From a bacterium YEK0313 (GTDB lineage: Bacteria; Pseudomonadota; Alphaproteobacteria; Rhizobiales; Phreatobacteraceae), in assembly GCA_000751295.2 (NCBI GenBank), contig CCMO02000001.1:1103501-1167500 (forward strand): a stretch of 64,000 nucleotides of DNA, given 5' to 3'. The notes under the pieces were generated by a model. The model was not told the DNA's origin. It saw only the letters and a list, made by a program, of their open reading frames with translations, and searched no databases. Within the stretch, counting starts at the first letter, position 1; the number at the start of each line of letters is the position of its first letter. A program made the position numbers and the translations under genes. Below are positions 42,550-52,520 of the stretch, in pieces.

Positions 42550-43488
42550 ATGCCAGCCAATCTCGATCTGGCCACTTTGCGATCTTTCACTTTGATTGCG
42601 CAAGGCCGAACCTTTGCCGAAGCTGCTGACGCCGTCGGCCGTTCGCAGTCGGCGATCAGCCTGCAGATCCAGCGGCTCGAGGCGGACGTGGGCGCGCCCC
42701 TGTTTCGTCGCAGCCGCCAGGGAGTCGAACTGACCATCGCCGGGGAGCGCTTCCTCGGCTTCGCGCAGCGCCTCGTGCAGATGAACGATGATGCCGTTCT
42801 GAAGATGAGCGGTCAGGCGCCGTGCAATATCAGCCTCGGCGTTACGCCGGACTTTGCCGAAACCGTCCTGCCTGAAGTGCTGGAACGGTTTCGCCAGGAA
42901 CATCCGACGGCGGAACTGACGCTGCGCATTGACGGCTCGAAGGCCCTGGTCGAAGCCGTCGCTCGACGGGATATCAATCTGGCCATAGCGCTGCATCTCG
43001 ACGATGCCTTGAACCAGGGCATCGTCGCCGAAGCCCCGATGCTCTGGATCGGCAGGCAAGGCTTCGAGCTGCGGGAGGGCCTCGCCTTGCCGCTGGCGCT
43101 GTTCGAGGCGCCCTGCGCCTTCCGGACCGCCGCGCTCGGCGCGCTCGGAGCCAACGTGCCGTTTCGCATCGCGGCCACGAGCCCGAGCCTCGGGGGCATC
43201 ATCGCGGCGGTCCGTACCGGTCTGTGCGTCACGGTCCGGACACGGCACCTCCTCGTGCCCGGTCTCGCCGACCTCGGCGCCAGTCTCGATCTGCCGGCCC
43301 TGCCGAGCGTGACTTTCAGCCACTATGCCTATCCCAACGAGCGAAGCGTCGAGCGCGATACGCTGATCGAGATCTGCCGACGCTATCTCGGCGAGCGCGT
43401 GGCGACGCAGGAGCCGGATCGATACGACGAGCCCGCCTTGGCCAGCCTGGACGGCGTTGCCCAGCAGATCGCCGTACCGGCCCTCTGA
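42550..43488 (+). CDS. LysR family transcriptional regulator
   Basis: This 312-residue LysR-type regulator has its winged helix-turn-helix at residues 5-60 (LATLRSFTLIAQGRTFAEAA, then SAISLQIQRLEADVGAPLF), followed by a periplasmic-binding-like effector domain. The first helix variant resembles the PecT/LrhA-like group. It is flanked on both sides by AT-rich, gene-poor DNA and faces away from the autotransporter run, so it could regulate it divergently. This is inferred from position only. Confidence 0.92.
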   Translation: MPANLDLATLRSFTLIAQGRTFAEAADAVGRSQSAISLQIQRLEADVGAPLFRRSRQGVELTIAGERFLGFAQRLVQMNDDAVLKMSGQAPCNISLGVTPDFAETVLPEVLERFRQEHPTAELTLRIDGSKALVEAVARRDINLAIALHLDDALNQGIVAEAPMLWIGRQGFELREGLALPLALFEAPCAFRTAALGALGANVPFRIAATSPSLGGIIAAVRTGLCVTVRTRHLLVPGLADLGASLDLPALPSVTFSHYAYPNERSVERDTLIEICRRYLGERVATQEPDRYDEPALASLDGVAQQIAVPAL

Positions 43489-44050
43489 TCGCGGGACAAC
43501 GAGGCAAGCGCCGACCGCGAACGCCCGGGCGCGCGACACCGCTCGCCTCGCCGCCCGTCATCGACCGTCATCCTGCCGATCTGCAGCAAAGCTTGGTCAT
43601 CCCGCCCACGGCCGACCCTGCCGCAAGCGGCTCGCGGACCTGCTGTACTCTCTCAGTACAATCCGCAATTGAAGATCATTTCATCTTCATCTCGTGCACA
43701 TCGAAATCAATACAAAACAACAATATGATTATACTATCGAAAATTACATGGTAATGGCAAATTTATATAACTCATCAGCGAGATGAGATCTTCAGAATTG
43801 AAAAGACATCAATATAACGGCACGTTCTCGTCGCAGAGACAGACCTCCCTGCGGCTCCGAGGCCGGGCACCGGCCATTCCCCCGCCCCAGCGCGCGGACC
43901 CGGCCTCGGCGCATTGACCGCAAGTCCGCCCCGCCGTGCCGGTCATGCCGTCGAGGCGCACCGCGCCATGCTCCGCCCCAAGCCGGATATTGCAACTGGT
44001 CCTGGCCGGCCGGGAATGCGAATATCCGTGACGCTTGACCAGGGTCCCCC
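43489..44050. other. Gene-poor gap with AT-rich stretch
   Basis: About 560 bp have no supported gene. 43660-43810 is strongly AT-rich, with runs such as AAAACAACAATATG, while the ends have normal composition. Nothing else is recognisable beyond a likely promoter for the rhomboid gene. Confidence 0.55.
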
Positions 44051-44791
44051 ATGTTTCTGCCTCTCGCCGATCAGAACCCGCATCGCAGCATCGTCTGGCC
44101 TTTTGTCACCTATGCCCTGATCGGCCTCAACGTCGCGGTCTTTCTGGCAACCACCGGGCTCGCGCCGGCCCGCACCGCCAATGCCAATGCGCTCGGCCTC
44201 GGCCTCATCCCGGCGGTGGTCACCTTCCAGGCGACCCTGTCGCCGGATCTCGCCCTGGTTCCGTCCTGGGCGACCTGGATCACCTACATGTTCATGCACG
44301 CCGGCTGGATGCATCTCATCGGCAACATGCTGTTTCTCTGGGTCTTCGCCGACAATGTCGAGGACGCGATGGGCCACGCCCGCTTCCTCATCTTCTATCT
44401 CCTGTGCGGGCTGATCGCCGGGACCTTGCACCTTCTCATCAATCCGGGCTCTCAGGCGCCGCTGGTCGGCGCCTCGGGCGCCATTTCCGGCGTGCTCGCC
44501 GCCTATCTCATCCTGTTCCCGCGGGTGCGCGTCTTCGGTCTCGCCTTCAACGTGCTGCCCATCTCCATTCCGGTCTGGCTGGCGCTCGGCGCCTGGATCG
44601 CCCTGCAGCTCTTCCATCTCCTCACCGCCGAGGGCAGCGATACCGCCTGGTGGGCCCATATTGGCGGCCTGGTCGCCGGCGCGGCGCTGGTCGGCCTGTT
44701 CAAGAGCCGCGACGTCATGCTGTTCTGCGACAAGCGGCATCTGCCGGTCAGCGTGCCCCGCATTCCGCTGCGGCGTCCGCCGTTCCGCTGA
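44051..44791 (+). CDS. Rhomboid family intramembrane serine protease
   Basis: This 246-residue polytopic membrane protein has the rhomboid signature: HAGWMHLIGNMLFLW in TM2 (Asn 92), the nucleophile in GASGAISG (Ser 142) and the catalytic His in WWAHIGGLVAG (His 203), so the Ser-His dyad is complete. Rhomboids cleave substrates within or near transmembrane helices. About six hydrophobic segments are seen. The substrate is unknown. The short basic tail after the last helix is not catalytic. Confidence 0.94.
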   Translation: MFLPLADQNPHRSIVWPFVTYALIGLNVAVFLATTGLAPARTANANALGLGLIPAVVTFQATLSPDLALVPSWATWITYMFMHAGWMHLIGNMLFLWVFADNVEDAMGHARFLIFYLLCGLIAGTLHLLINPGSQAPLVGASGAISGVLAAYLILFPRVRVFGLAFNVLPISIPVWLALGAWIALQLFHLLTAEGSDTAWWAHIGGLVAGAALVGLFKSRDVMLFCDKRHLPVSVPRIPLRRPPFR

Positions 44792-44903
44792 TGCCGCGGC
44801 CCTTTGCCTTGCCGAATCCTTTCTTCTAAGACCGATCCATGGAGATTGGCCCGACGGTCGCTCGACGCCTGCGGCGAGGTTCCGTCCCAAGGAGGATCAG
44901 GAT

Positions 44904-45689
44904 ATGCAGATCGGCAAGGACACCGCAGCCATCGTCACCGGCGGCGCATCGGGGCTCGGCGAGGCCACGGCCCGGCGGCTCGCCTCCCACGGGGCCAAGG
45001 TGGCGCTGTTCGACATGAATGCCGAGCGCGGTGAAAAGGTCGCCGCGGAGATCGGCGGCCTGTTCTGCCAGGTCGACGTCGCCAACGAGGCCTCCGTCGA
45101 TGCCGGCCTTGCCAAGGCACGCGCGGCCCACGGCATCGAGCGCATCCTGGTCAACTGCGCGGGCATCGCGCCGGCGCGCAAGACCATCAGCCGCGACCGC
45201 ATCAGCGGCGCCATCGTGGCGCACGACCTTGCAAGCTTCACCAAGGTGCTGGCGGTCAACCTGATCGGCACCTTCCAGATGATCGCCAAATGCGCCGCCG
45301 GCATGGCCTCGCTCGAGCCGGTCACCGCCGATGGCGGCCGCGGCGTCATCGTCTCGACCGCCTCCGTCGCAGCCGAGGACGGCCAGGTCGGCCAGGTCGC
45401 CTATTCCGCCTCGAAGGGCGGCGTGGTCGGCATGACCCTGCCGGTGGCGCGCGACCTCGCCCGCGAGGGCATCCGCGTCATGACCATCATGCCCGGCCTG
45501 TTCTATACGCCGCTGTTCGACACGCTGTCGCCGGAAGCGCGCCAGTCGCTGGAGGCGCAGGTGCCCTTCCCCTCGCGCCTCGGCAAGCCGGACGAATATG
45601 CAAAGATGGTGGAACATATCATCGACAACGATATGCTGAACGGCTTCGCCATCCGTCTCGACGGCGCGATTCGGATGGCGCCGAAATAA
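44904..45689 (+). CDS. SDR family dehydrogenase (3-hydroxyacyl-CoA dehydrogenase-type)
   Basis: This 261-residue SDR has VTGGASGLGEATARRL, an Asp after the second strand (LFDMNAERGE) indicating NAD, VNCAGIAPARKT, the active-site Ser in VSTASVAAEDGQVGQ and YSASKGGVVGMTLPVARDLA. The GQVGQVAYSASKGG layout and the PLFDTLSPEARQSLEAQVPFP C-terminal part resemble HSD17B10-type 3-hydroxy-2-methylbutyryl-CoA dehydrogenases of isoleucine breakdown. A perfect AAGGAGG site precedes the ATG. The exact substrate is inferred from resemblance. Confidence 0.88.
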   Translation: MQIGKDTAAIVTGGASGLGEATARRLASHGAKVALFDMNAERGEKVAAEIGGLFCQVDVANEASVDAGLAKARAAHGIERILVNCAGIAPARKTISRDRISGAIVAHDLASFTKVLAVNLIGTFQMIAKCAAGMASLEPVTADGGRGVIVSTASVAAEDGQVGQVAYSASKGGVVGMTLPVARDLAREGIRVMTIMPGLFYTPLFDTLSPEARQSLEAQVPFPSRLGKPDEYAKMVEHIIDNDMLNGFAIRLDGAIRMAPK

Positions 45690-45744
45690 GACGCGCCCCC
45701 CTGTCGAGGCTGCCGCGGCGGCCCCAACACCCGGATCGCCTGTT

Positions 45745-46680
45745 GTGGATGTCGCACCGCTCGTCTCGGCCTATCGCTACCGCTATCACGTCCTGGACAA
45801 TTACGGTGCGCGGGTCGGCGGCCTCGCGCGCCCGGCGCCGACCATCGAGGATGCCCTGCGGCAGGCCGCCGCAGAGCTGAAGGTTACGGCGGATCCGCCG
45901 GCCGAACTGAGGCGGCGGGCCTACGAGACCAATGCCGAAACCCGGGCCGCGCTGCGCGACGTCATCGCGCGGGCCGAGAACGATCTGGCGATCGCGATCA
46001 CCCGCTACGGCACGGAGTTGGGCGCGCCGCCCACCGGCCCGCATATCGACCTGCGCGCGAGCCTCGATGGGCTCGACCGCTCGTATCGGGGGCGCGAGCC
46101 GGCGCCCGACGACTTCGACGGCTGGTACGACCATCTCGACGCGCAGATTTCCCATCTCGCCGCGCTCGGTGCGCTCGAGCGCGACCTGGAGACGCTGCGC
46201 GGCATGCCGGCCACCATCGTCAAGGTGCCCGACAGCTCCCCCGGACGGCTCAAATGGTTCCTCGCCGCGCTGGTCGTCGCCGCCATGGCGGCGCTCGGCG
46301 TTGCCGTCTTCACCACCCTGCACCTCGCCGACAATCCGGTCGCGCAGGCACCGCCGGTGCCACGGACCGGACCGGAGGCACCGCGCGTGGTGCGCACCGT
46401 GCCGATCACCGTGACGCCGCCGGCTGAAACTCCCGAGCCTGCCGCCTGCCGCACGCTGCAGATCGAGATCGCCACGGAAGGCGCGACGCTGCTCGATGCC
46501 GCCGAGAATGGCCGCGCGATCGTCCGCCTGGAGCCGGGCGAAAAGGTGGTGCTCCGCCAAGTGCTGGATCAGGGCCTGACCCGGCTCATCGAGGTCGATG
46601 TGCCCGGCCGTTCGGCGCACGGCTTCATCACCGAACGCGAGGCGCGCCTGCCGGTCATGACCTGGACCTGCGACCGCTGA
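45745..46680 (+). CDS. Unknown single-pass membrane protein
   Basis: I do not recognise this 311-residue protein, which begins with GTG. The N-terminal 165 residues are hydrophilic and mostly helical, with repeated Leu/Ala heptads around DLRASLDGLDRSY and ISHLAALGALERDLETLRG. One hydrophobic segment lies near 172-192 (FLAALVVAAMAALGVAVFTT), then a Pro-rich linker, then a C-terminal beta-rich domain with two Cys that resembles an SH3-like fold (ERVVLRQ-type strands). The likely topology is a cytoplasmic N-terminus and a periplasmic C-terminal domain. It follows the SDR by 55 bp. Confidence 0.75.
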   Translation: MDVAPLVSAYRYRYHVLDNYGARVGGLARPAPTIEDALRQAAAELKVTADPPAELRRRAYETNAETRAALRDVIARAENDLAIAITRYGTELGAPPTGPHIDLRASLDGLDRSYRGREPAPDDFDGWYDHLDAQISHLAALGALERDLETLRGMPATIVKVPDSSPGRLKWFLAALVVAAMAALGVAVFTTLHLADNPVAQAPPVPRTGPEAPRVVRTVPITVTPPAETPEPAACRTLQIEIATEGATLLDAAENGRAIVRLEPGEKVVLRQVLDQGLTRLIEVDVPGRSAHGFITEREARLPVMTWTCDR

Positions 46681-46721
46681 CATCCGGCGCGGCGTTTCGC
46701 GCCCCGCCGCGTGTCACGGAG

Positions 46722-47015
46722 CTATTCGCCGACGATCGCATCCATGGCTTTCGCCAGCGAAATGTCGAGATGGGTGACGCCGCCCGCATCATGCGTCGAC
46801 AGCGTGACCTCGACCGTCTTGTAGACGTTCGACCATTCGGGATGATGATCCATCCGCTCGGCGACCAGTGCGGCGCGGCTCATGAACCCCCAGGCCTCGG
46901 AAAAATTGCGGAAGACGAAACGCCTGGCGATGGCATCACGCCCGGCCACCTCGGACCATTGCGGCAAGGCGGACAGGGCGACGGTCCGTTCGACCGGATC
47001 GAGTTTGCTCGGCAT
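46722..47015 (-). CDS. phhB: 4a-hydroxytetrahydrobiopterin dehydratase
   Basis: This 97-residue pterin-4a-carbinolamine dehydratase (PCD/DCoH family) has the active-site motif ERMDHHPEWSNVYKTVEVTL and the later THDAGGVTHLDISLAKAMD, which includes the third His. It regenerates pterin cofactor after phenylalanine hydroxylation or similar reactions. No phenylalanine hydroxylase gene is adjacent. The start is the ATG at 47015 after GGGAGTGAAGCC; the upstream open frame has no family residues. Confidence 0.94.
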   Translation of the reverse strand: MPSKLDPVERTVALSALPQWSEVAGRDAIARRFVFRNFSEAWGFMSRAALVAERMDHHPEWSNVYKTVEVTLSTHDAGGVTHLDISLAKAMDAIVGE

Positions 47016-47375
47016 GGCTTCACTCCCGTGGACGGGTCGGTGCGGCCAGCATGGCGCGAAAGGCATGGCTTGGTAAGGCACAAAAAAAGCGGGCCGGCGC
47101 CTGGCGCCGACCCGCACGTTCGCGTCGGAGGGGATGACCGAACGTTCACCGCACGCCACAACTGACGCGCGGCGCTCGTGCCCGATTCGACGTCACCCCG
47201 GGGGGCTGGGGGGCTGAAGAGTCCGGAGCAAGGTCGAACAGGCACGAGGCAACATTGACAGGGTCGCCTCGGCTCTTGGCTCCACCGGGGCCGAAATGCG
47301 GCCGTACCATGGCGCTGATCCTGACGCCGGAACCGATTTTCCGCGCCAGGCCTGGATTTTCCGCATGACGCAACG
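47016..47375. other. Gap with inverted repeats and an orphan terminator; possible small RNA
   Basis: No protein gene is supported. The minus strand has an intrinsic terminator at 47082-47115. Upstream of it is a paired region in which CTCGTGCC and TTCGAC (47175-47191) match GTCGAA and GGCACGAG (47233-47248), interrupted only by a 3/2-nt internal loop. This would form a long hairpin. A GAGGC/GCCTC pair (47246-47270) overlaps it. A minus-strand RNA of about 200-260 nt ending at the terminator would explain this, but no known family motif was recognised. It may instead be an extended 3' UTR of the deacylase gene. Confidence 0.4.
47082..47115 (-). terminator. Intrinsic terminator with T7 run (minus strand)
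   Basis: On the minus strand an 11-bp GC-rich stem (GCGGGTCGGCG / CGCCGGCCCGC, one G-U pair) with a 5-nt loop is followed by TTTTTTT. It lies 260 bp beyond the end of the prolyl-tRNA deacylase gene and 67 bp before the phhB start. Confidence 0.85.
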
Positions 47376-47882
47376 TCAGGCGCTGACCTGGAGAATCTGC
47401 GGCTCATGGCCAGTGGCCGAGAGGAATCGCACGAGGTCGGCCCGGCCGATGCTGGTGGTCGCGGTGTTCTCCAGCGGGTGATAGTTGAGCACCTCGTGCT
47501 CCATCATCGCGGCGTCCAGGATGACCGTGACGCGGCCCGCCGCATCGGCGATCGCGCCGAAGGGCGTGACCGAGCCGGGCTTCACCCCCAGCACCTCCTC
47601 GAGCAGTTCGCCGGAGCCGAAGGAGAGCCGCCCGGAGGCTCCGATCACCTCGTGCAGCCGCTTCAGGTCGATGCTGGCGGAGCCGAGCGCGACCACCAGG
47701 AACAGCCGCCCCTTCTTGTCCTTCAGGAACAGGTTCTTGGTATGGCCGCCCGGTATCGCCTCCTTGACGTGCTGGCTCTCGGCGACCGTGAAGACCGCCT
47801 CGTGCTCATAGGTGCGCGTCTCGATGCCGAGGCGCTCGAACAGGGCGAACAGATCGGCGCGCAGGCGGGCTGTGTCGGGCAT
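47376..47882 (-). CDS. Prolyl-tRNA deacylase, ProX/YbaK family
   Basis: This 168-residue trans-editing protein of the YbaK/ProX family hydrolyses mischarged prolyl-tRNA. It shows the conserved HTKNLFLKDKKGRLFLVVAL with the catalytic Lys, then KRLHEVIGASGRLSFGS, GVKPGSVTPFGA and HPLENTATTSIGRADLVRFL. The longer stand-alone form (ProXp-ala/PrdX-like, named from its YbaK fold) usually clears Ala-tRNA(Pro), although the mischarged amino acid cannot be read from sequence. Start at the ATG after CAGGACCCCGA. Confidence 0.93.
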   Translation of the reverse strand: MPDTARLRADLFALFERLGIETRTYEHEAVFTVAESQHVKEAIPGGHTKNLFLKDKKGRLFLVVALGSASIDLKRLHEVIGASGRLSFGSGELLEEVLGVKPGSVTPFGAIADAAGRVTVILDAAMMEHEVLNYHPLENTATTSIGRADLVRFLSATGHEPQILQVSA

Positions 47883-47914
47883 TCGGGGTCCTGTGGGAGA
47901 GCGGAAGGCAGTGG

Positions 47915-48544
47915 TTAGCGGCCAAGCGCGGCGCGCACGAGGCGCAGGGCATCCTCGCTCGCCCACTCGGCCGGGCCGGCGAGATGGCCGAGCTCGCAAC
48001 CTTCGGGATCGATCAGCAGCGTCGTCGGCATGCCGAAGGCCCGCCCGACGGCGCGCAGCTCCTGGAACACCTTGGCGGAATGGTCGGAATAGTCGGTCAG
48101 GTTGCGGATGCCGGTCTCCTGCAGCCAGGCGCGCGCCTTTTCCGGGTTTCGCGTGTCGATATTGACCGCCACCACCTCGAATGCCTGCCCGCCGAGCGTC
48201 GCCTGCAGCTTGTCGAGCGCCGGCATTTCGTGCCGGCACGGCACGCACCAGGTGGCCCAGAGGTTGAGCAGCACGGTCCGGCCGCGGAAATCGGCAAGTT
48301 TCAGCTCGCGGCCGTCGGCACCCTTGAACGTCAGGTTCGGCGTCGGCCGCGGCCGCTCGGTCACCTTGAAGGCGGCGAGCTCGCCGCGCGCCAGCGGCTC
48401 GAGCCGCCTGGCGAGCGAAGCCGCCGCCGAGCAGGATTGCACGCCCGCATTGCCGGGCAGCCCTCCTCTCCAGTAGAAGGCCCCGAAGCCCGCGCCGAGG
48501 CCGATCAGGCCAGCCAGCAGAATGATCACTTTCGCACGGGACAC
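47915..48544 (-). CDS. tlpA: TlpA family membrane-anchored thiol:disulfide oxidoreductase
   Basis: This protein of about 209 residues has an N-terminal membrane anchor (VIILLAGLIGLGAGFGAFYW) and a periplasmic thioredoxin-like domain. The active site is WCVPC at residues 99-103, followed by MPTTLLIDPEGCELGHLAGP with the conserved cis-Pro. TlpA-type proteins reduce periplasmic thiols, for example in cytochrome oxidase copper-site maturation in rhizobia. There is an extra Cys pair region near VQSCSAAA. The start is one of two GTGs (48544 preferred, 48553 possible); ribosome sites are poor. It is divergent from argH, a common arrangement in this order. Confidence 0.9.
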   Translation of the reverse strand: MSRAKVIILLAGLIGLGAGFGAFYWRGGLPGNAGVQSCSAAASLARRLEPLARGELAAFKVTERPRPTPNLTFKGADGRELKLADFRGRTVLLNLWATWCVPCRHEMPALDKLQATLGGQAFEVVAVNIDTRNPEKARAWLQETGIRNLTDYSDHSAKVFQELRAVGRAFGMPTTLLIDPEGCELGHLAGPAEWASEDALRLVRAALGR

Positions 48545-48634
48545 TGAGGCCACCCCATTTCGGCGGGCCGGATCTCCGAGAGCCTCGGATGGTCCGGTCC
48601 GGCCTGCAGAACAAGAACGATCGAGGACGAGACG

Positions 48635-50017
48635 ATGAGCAATGCGATGTGGGGCGGCCGCTACGCCTCGGGACCTGCGGCGGTGATGGAGGACATCAAC
48701 GTCTCGATCGATTTCGACAAGCGCCTGTATAGGCAAGACATTGCCGGCTCGAAAGCCCATGCGGCGATGTTGCGCGCTCAAGGGATCGTGAGCGCGGCCG
48801 ACGAGGCGGCGATCCAGAAGGGCCTCGATCAGGTGCTCGCCGAGATCGAGGCCGGCAGCTTCACCTTCAAGCGCAGCCTCGAGGACATCCATATGAATGT
48901 CGAGGCCCGGCTCGCCGAGATCATCGGCGCTCCCGCCGGCCGGCTGCACACGGCGCGTTCGCGCAACGACCAGGTCGCCACCGATTTCAAGCTCTGGGTG
49001 CGCGACGCCGTCGACGGCCTCGATGCCCAGCTGAAGGATCTCGCGCGCGCCCTCGCCGAAAAGGCACTGGCCGAAGCCGCGACCGTCATGCCCGGCTTCA
49101 CCCACCTGCAGGTGGCCCAGCCAACCACCTTCGGCCATCACCTGATGGCCTATGTCGAAATGGTCGGCCGCGACCGCTCGCGGCTCGCCGATGCCCGCCG
49201 CAGGCTGAACGAGTGCCCGCTCGGCGCGGCGGCCCTGTGCGGCACGTCCTTCCCGATCGACCGGCACGCCACCGCCGCGGCGCTCGGTTTCGACCGGCCG
49301 ACCGCCAATTCCCTCGACTCGGTCGCCGACCGCGACTTCGTCATGGAGACCCTTGCGGCAGCCACGATCACCGCCGTGCACCTGTCGCGGCTCGCCGAGG
49401 AGATCGTCATCTGGTGCTCCTCGCCCTTCTCCTTCATCCGCCTGTCGGACGCCTTCTCCACCGGCTCGTCGATCATGCCGCAGAAGCGCAATCCGGATGC
49501 CGCGGAGCTGGTGCGCGCCAAGGTCGGCCGGGTGCTCGGCGGCTTCACCGCCATCGTCACGGTGCTGAAGGGCCTGCCGCTGACCTATCAGAAGGACATG
49601 CAGGAGGATAAGGAGCCGACCATGGACGCGCTGACCTCGCTGTCGCTGGCGATCGCCGCCATGGCCGGCATGGTGCGCGACATGAGCGCCAATGCCGGCG
49701 TCATGAAGAAGGCCGCGGGCCAGGGCTATTCGACCGCCACCGACCTTGCCGACTGGTGCGTGCGCTCGCTCGACATCCCGTTCCGCGACAGCCATCACAT
49801 CGCGGCCAGATGTGTCGGTCTCGCCTCCGAACGCGGCGTGCCGCTGCACAAGCTGTCCCTCGCCGAGCTGCAGTCGGTCGACAAGCGCATCACCGCCGAC
49901 GTTTTCTCGGTGCTGTCGGTCAGCCGGTCGGTCGCAAGCCGCGTCAGCTATGGCGGCACGGCCCCGAAAAATGTCCGCGCCCAGGCGCGGCGCTGGCTGA
50001 AAAAGCTCGCCGACTGA
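48635..50017 (+). CDS. argH: Argininosuccinate lyase
   Basis: This 460-residue ArgH splits argininosuccinate to arginine and fumarate, the last step of arginine synthesis. It has the N-terminal MWGGRYASGPAAVM, TARSRNDQVATDFKLW, GFTHLQVAQPTTFGHHL with the catalytic His, and the superfamily signature GSSIMPQKRNPDAAELVRAK with the catalytic Ser. The ATG follows GAGGACGAGACG. argG is 1.2 kb downstream on the other strand, so the two last arginine genes are neighbours but not cotranscribed. Confidence 0.98.
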   Translation: MSNAMWGGRYASGPAAVMEDINVSIDFDKRLYRQDIAGSKAHAAMLRAQGIVSAADEAAIQKGLDQVLAEIEAGSFTFKRSLEDIHMNVEARLAEIIGAPAGRLHTARSRNDQVATDFKLWVRDAVDGLDAQLKDLARALAEKALAEAATVMPGFTHLQVAQPTTFGHHLMAYVEMVGRDRSRLADARRRLNECPLGAAALCGTSFPIDRHATAAALGFDRPTANSLDSVADRDFVMETLAAATITAVHLSRLAEEIVIWCSSPFSFIRLSDAFSTGSSIMPQKRNPDAAELVRAKVGRVLGGFTAIVTVLKGLPLTYQKDMQEDKEPTMDALTSLSLAIAAMAGMVRDMSANAGVMKKAAGQGYSTATDLADWCVRSLDIPFRDSHHIAARCVGLASERGVPLHKLSLAELQSVDKRITADVFSVLSVSRSVASRVSYGGTAPKNVRAQARRWLKKLAD

Positions 50018-50155
50018 GTCCGGCCCAAGGGGCCAGGAACGGCCCCACCTGCCGCAACGGAAATTTGCTGCAACCTTTTGAACCTCGATGCCAGCGGGCG
50101 CCACCCATCGTCACCCTGCCGCATGGTGCGGACGGGCCGAACCAGGGAGGCGGCC

Positions 50156-50422
50156 ATGGCCCGTTGCATCGACGTCAGAACCGCGGCGCGGACCCTGCTT
50201 CTGGCCGCGGCCTTGACCACCGGTGCCGGCCTTGCCGCCTCCGCCCACGCCTCGATCGCCTCGGCGAGCCTTGCCGCGGCACCGGCCATTGCCGGGGCGA
50301 TCGGCACGGGCGCAACCGAAGGGGCCGGCCGCAGCGCGCACCGGCTGACCCGGCCGGCCAATCGCTTCGACGGTTCGGCGCGCGCACCAGGACAGAGGTC
50401 CGGCGCGACCGAGGGCCGCTGA
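50156..50422 (+). CDS. Small exported protein of unknown function
   Basis: This 88-residue protein has a signal peptide (TLLLAAALTTGAGLAASAHA, cleavage after AHA) followed by a short Ala/Gly-rich then basic mature part. I chose the ATG at 50156 because AGGGAGG lies 5 nt upstream and the signal then starts at once. It follows argH, where many relatives carry a small lipoprotein, but no lipobox Cys is present. It ends 1 bp before the convergent protease gene. Function unknown. Confidence 0.7.
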   Translation: MARCIDVRTAARTLLLAAALTTGAGLAASAHASIASASLAAAPAIAGAIGTGATEGAGRSAHRLTRPANRFDGSARAPGQRSGATEGR

Positions 50423-51214
50423 TCACTCCAAGGCCTGGCCGGCTTCATCGGACAGGAAAGCCGCCGGCTGCCAGAGCGCCCAGCCGTTCACGGCGATCAG
50501 CAGCAGCACGAGGGCGAAGGCTCCGAAGCCGCTGATCGAGGCACCGAGGCCGGCAAGCCCGACGGCATGTCCCGCGAGCGGGATGGAGACGAGCCCGAGC
50601 ACGGCCGTCACGCGCACGGCCTGCGCCGGCGCAAGCCTGAGGCCTGCGAGCGTGCGCACAATCGCGCCGCCGTCGAGCGGAAAGGCCGGCAGGAGATTGA
50701 CCGTGCCGAGCAGCAGGTTGAGCGTCACGAAGGTCTTCAGCCCGGCCAGCACGGCATTGCCGCCAAGCGAGCGCGCGAGCGGCGGCAGCGTCAGGCCGTA
50801 GGCGCCCACCCGTTCGGAGGCGGCCGGAACGAGGGCGAATTCGGCGATCTGGAGCAGCCCGTAGCCGGCCAGCGCCAGCGCGAGATTGGCGAGCGGGCCG
50901 GCCAGGGCGACCAGGATCCGATGCATCGGCGGCATGGGCACCGCATCGATGAGCGCAAAGCCGCCGAAGCCATGCAGGACGATCGCCCGGGCGCCGACCC
51001 CGACATGCCGCGCGGCCCGGACATGGGCAGCCTCATGCAGCAGGATCGAGCCGACCAGGGCAAGCGTCAGGACGAGGATCAGGAGGCCGCCGGCGACGAC
51101 GCCGAACCGCTGAAACTGCATGCCCAGAAAGAGCGGGATCAGGATCAGGGTGCCGTGCCAATGGACCGGCACCCCGGCGAACGATCCGTAGCGATCGCTG
51201 CCGGGGACGAGCAT
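50423..51214 (-). CDS. M50 family (site-2 protease-type) membrane metallopeptidase
   Basis: This 263-residue polytopic membrane zinc protease has the HEAAHVRAARH motif near residue 60 (HExxH zinc site) and NLLPAFPLDGGAIVR near 172-186, carrying the third ligand Asp. It lacks a PDZ or CBS domain. Such proteases cut substrates within membranes, often releasing anti-sigma factors. The substrate is unknown. It starts 5 bp after argG stops, so it is translated from the argG message. Confidence 0.92.
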   Translation of the reverse strand: MLVPGSDRYGSFAGVPVHWHGTLILIPLFLGMQFQRFGVVAGGLLILVLTLALVGSILLHEAAHVRAARHVGVGARAIVLHGFGGFALIDAVPMPPMHRILVALAGPLANLALALAGYGLLQIAEFALVPAASERVGAYGLTLPPLARSLGGNAVLAGLKTFVTLNLLLGTVNLLPAFPLDGGAIVRTLAGLRLAPAQAVRVTAVLGLVSIPLAGHAVGLAGLGASISGFGAFALVLLLIAVNGWALWQPAAFLSDEAGQALE

Positions 51215-51219
51215 GAGGC

Positions 51220-52455
<1,236 letters not shown>

Positions 52456-52520
52456 GGGCGTGATCCACACGAGAAGAGATGGCCGGACTTACCGAAGCCG
52501 GCGGGCGGGCGCAAGCGCGC

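Noticed and set aside
47146..47373. A 75-codon minus-strand frame before the orphan terminator
   Set aside because: The sequence lacks a protein-like pattern and the same DNA forms long inverted repeats, so a structured RNA is the better guess.
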